Source of the DNA: Acidobacteriota bacterium
Lineage (GTDB): Bacteria > Acidobacteriota > UBA890
Reading direction: 5' to 3'
Length of the DNA: 5,061 bases
NCBI GenBank assembly: GCA_002722645.1
Contig: PBML01000002.1
Location: forward strand, 28,374 to 33,434
Positions within the stretch are counted from its first letter, which is position 1. The number at the start of each line of letters is the position of its first letter. The notes beneath the pieces were generated by a model that saw only the letters and a program-made list of their open reading frames with translations, was not told the DNA's origin and did not search any database. The translations under genes and the position numbers were made by a program. Shown here piece by piece: positions 4,269 through 5,061 of the stretch.

Positions 4269-5061
4269 TTGAACTACGCAGAACTTGAAGACTTCATCTC
4301 CAGCAAGATGCGGATGTCGCATATCTACCAACCTGCCATGTTGATGGAGCTAATGAAGCACGGCGGAAGTGTGTCGGAAGAACAAATTGGCCGCACATTA
4401 TTGGCTCGGGATACCAGCCAGGTCGAGTACTACTCGATTGTCACGCGAGACATGGTTGGGCGTGTTCTGAGGAAACACGGTGTGGTCACTAGAGATTCGA
4501 AAACCAAGACTTATGAGCTAGCTGGGTATGAGGGTCTGACGCCCAAAGAGATCGAAAATCTCAACGCATTGTTACAAGCGAAGCTACGGTCTTTCGAAGA
4601 AGCTCACGGCGGAAGTGTTTGGGATCATCGGCGTAAGGGAGGATCGTACGTTTCGGGCACTCTCCGGTACGAAATTCTCAAAGATGCCCAAGGCCGATGT
4701 GAATTGTGTGGGATTTCAAAGGACGAAAAACATCTTCAAGTCGACCATATCGTTCCTCGGAATCACGGAGGTTCGGACGATCCCAGTAACTTGCAAGCCC
4801 TCTGTTACAGCTGCAATGCAATGAAAAGAGACCGAGACGACACCGACTTCCGAGTCTTCCGGGAATTATTCGACCATGCCGAACCCGACTGTATCTTTTG
4901 CGACATAGACAGTGAACGCGTTATTGCGGAGGAACCGTTGGCGCGTGTCATTCGCGATGCCTATCCCGTGACTGATCTGCATACCTTGATCGTTCCGCGC
5001 CGCCATGTTGCGAGCTACTTTGAACTTGGTCGGTCCGAACTCAACGCCTGTAATCGGTTAC
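4269..5061 (+). CDS. HNH endonuclease-HIT domain fusion protein (3' end beyond window)
   Basis: The frame is open from TTG 4269 to the right edge: 264 codons and still incomplete. Residues 1-115 form a basic, mainly helical region (MSHIYQPAMLMELMKHGG, VSEEQIGRTLL, GRVLRKHGVVTRD) that looks like a winged-helix or substrate-recognition module. Residues about 128-192 are an HNH nuclease with a zinc knuckle: C144-E-L-C147, the catalytic VDHIVPR (D159, H160), N174 in the SNLQALC segment, and C179-Y-S-C182. Residues from 206 begin a HIT domain: C208-I-F-C211, then EEPLARVIRDAYPVTDLHTL and IVPRRH (H246). Its defining histidine triad would lie just past the window end. HIT enzymes hydrolyse nucleotide phosphoramidates or dinucleotides; HNH domains cut nucleic acid. 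The protein is probably cytoplasmic. It follows tRNA-Leu and a palindrome, and its GC is lower than that of the hydrolase. Domain calls are confident; the biological role is unknown, with defence or nucleotide stress response as an inference. Confidence 0.88.
   Translation, partial: MNYAELEDFISSKMRMSHIYQPAMLMELMKHGGSVSEEQIGRTLLARDTSQVEYYSIVTRDMVGRVLRKHGVVTRDSKTKTYELAGYEGLTPKEIENLNALLQAKLRSFEEAHGGSVWDHRRKGGSYVSGTLRYEILKDAQGRCELCGISKDEKHLQVDHIVPRNHGGSDDPSNLQALCYSCNAMKRDRDDTDFRVFRELFDHAEPDCIFCDIDSERVIAEEPLARVIRDAYPVTDLHTLIVPRRHVASYFELGRSELNACNRL

Noticed and set aside
4101..4331. Minus-strand frame of 76 codons
   Set aside because: It covers the repeat-rich noncoding stretch and the start of the HNH-HIT gene; it has no clear ribosome site or domain.
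4615..4824. Plus-strand frame of 69 codons
   Set aside because: It is an out-of-frame shadow within the HNH domain coding sequence.
1..5061. CRISPR arrays or riboswitches
   Set aside because: No regularly spaced identical repeats with unique spacers and no recognisable riboswitch core were seen.

Overview
The window looks like chromosomal DNA from a free-living bacterium, probably uncultured or environmental. I cannot name a phylum. Base composition is mixed: sampled 60-base lines run from about 70% GC (3301-3360, inside the serine hydrolase gene) to about 38% (4141-4200, after the tRNA). Genes lie close together on the + strand. The tRNA does not encode its CCA end, which fits many phyla but not typical enteric gammaproteobacteria.

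Region 1 (1-2575) is a probable three-gene catabolic operon. It holds the C-terminal end of an Asp/Glu/hydantoin racemase-superfamily protein (AroM-like), then a complete allantoinase/dihydropyrimidinase-type cyclic amidohydrolase, then a DapA-superfamily lyase. The last keeps the Schiff-base lysine but has lost the residues that define dihydrodipicolinate synthase. The intergenic gaps are only 22 and 26 bases. Together the genes suggest racemisation, ring opening of a cyclic amide or ureide, and aldol cleavage or dehydration of a keto-acid product. The substrate cannot be read from the sequence.

Region 2 (2576-3930) holds a GC-rich lipoprotein serine hydrolase of the class C beta-lactamase/6-aminohexanoate-dimer hydrolase superfamily. 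It is bracketed by two diverged copies of a roughly 50-base direct repeat. The upstream copy covers the hydrolase's only ATG start, which makes a TTG 36 bases further in, with a better ribosome binding site, a serious candidate.

Region 3 (3931-4268) is AT-richer and is built around a tRNA-Leu(UAA) gene. Short words (ACTGAATTAC, AAAGCGC, TGTAAATGA) recur in the same order on both sides of the tRNA. Downstream lie two CTAACCCT direct repeats 12 bases apart, an inverted repeat, a T-tract, and a perfect 12-base palindrome just before the next gene. This resembles an integration hot spot, but no integrase is visible.

Region 4 (4269-5061) is the most interesting part. One open frame runs off the right edge and starts at TTG. 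It encodes a conserved-looking N-terminal region (possibly winged-helix), a complete zinc-finger HNH nuclease domain and the start of a HIT (histidine triad) nucleotide-hydrolase domain. A nuclease fused to a nucleotide-processing domain beside a tRNA is a good candidate for a defence or stress-response effector.
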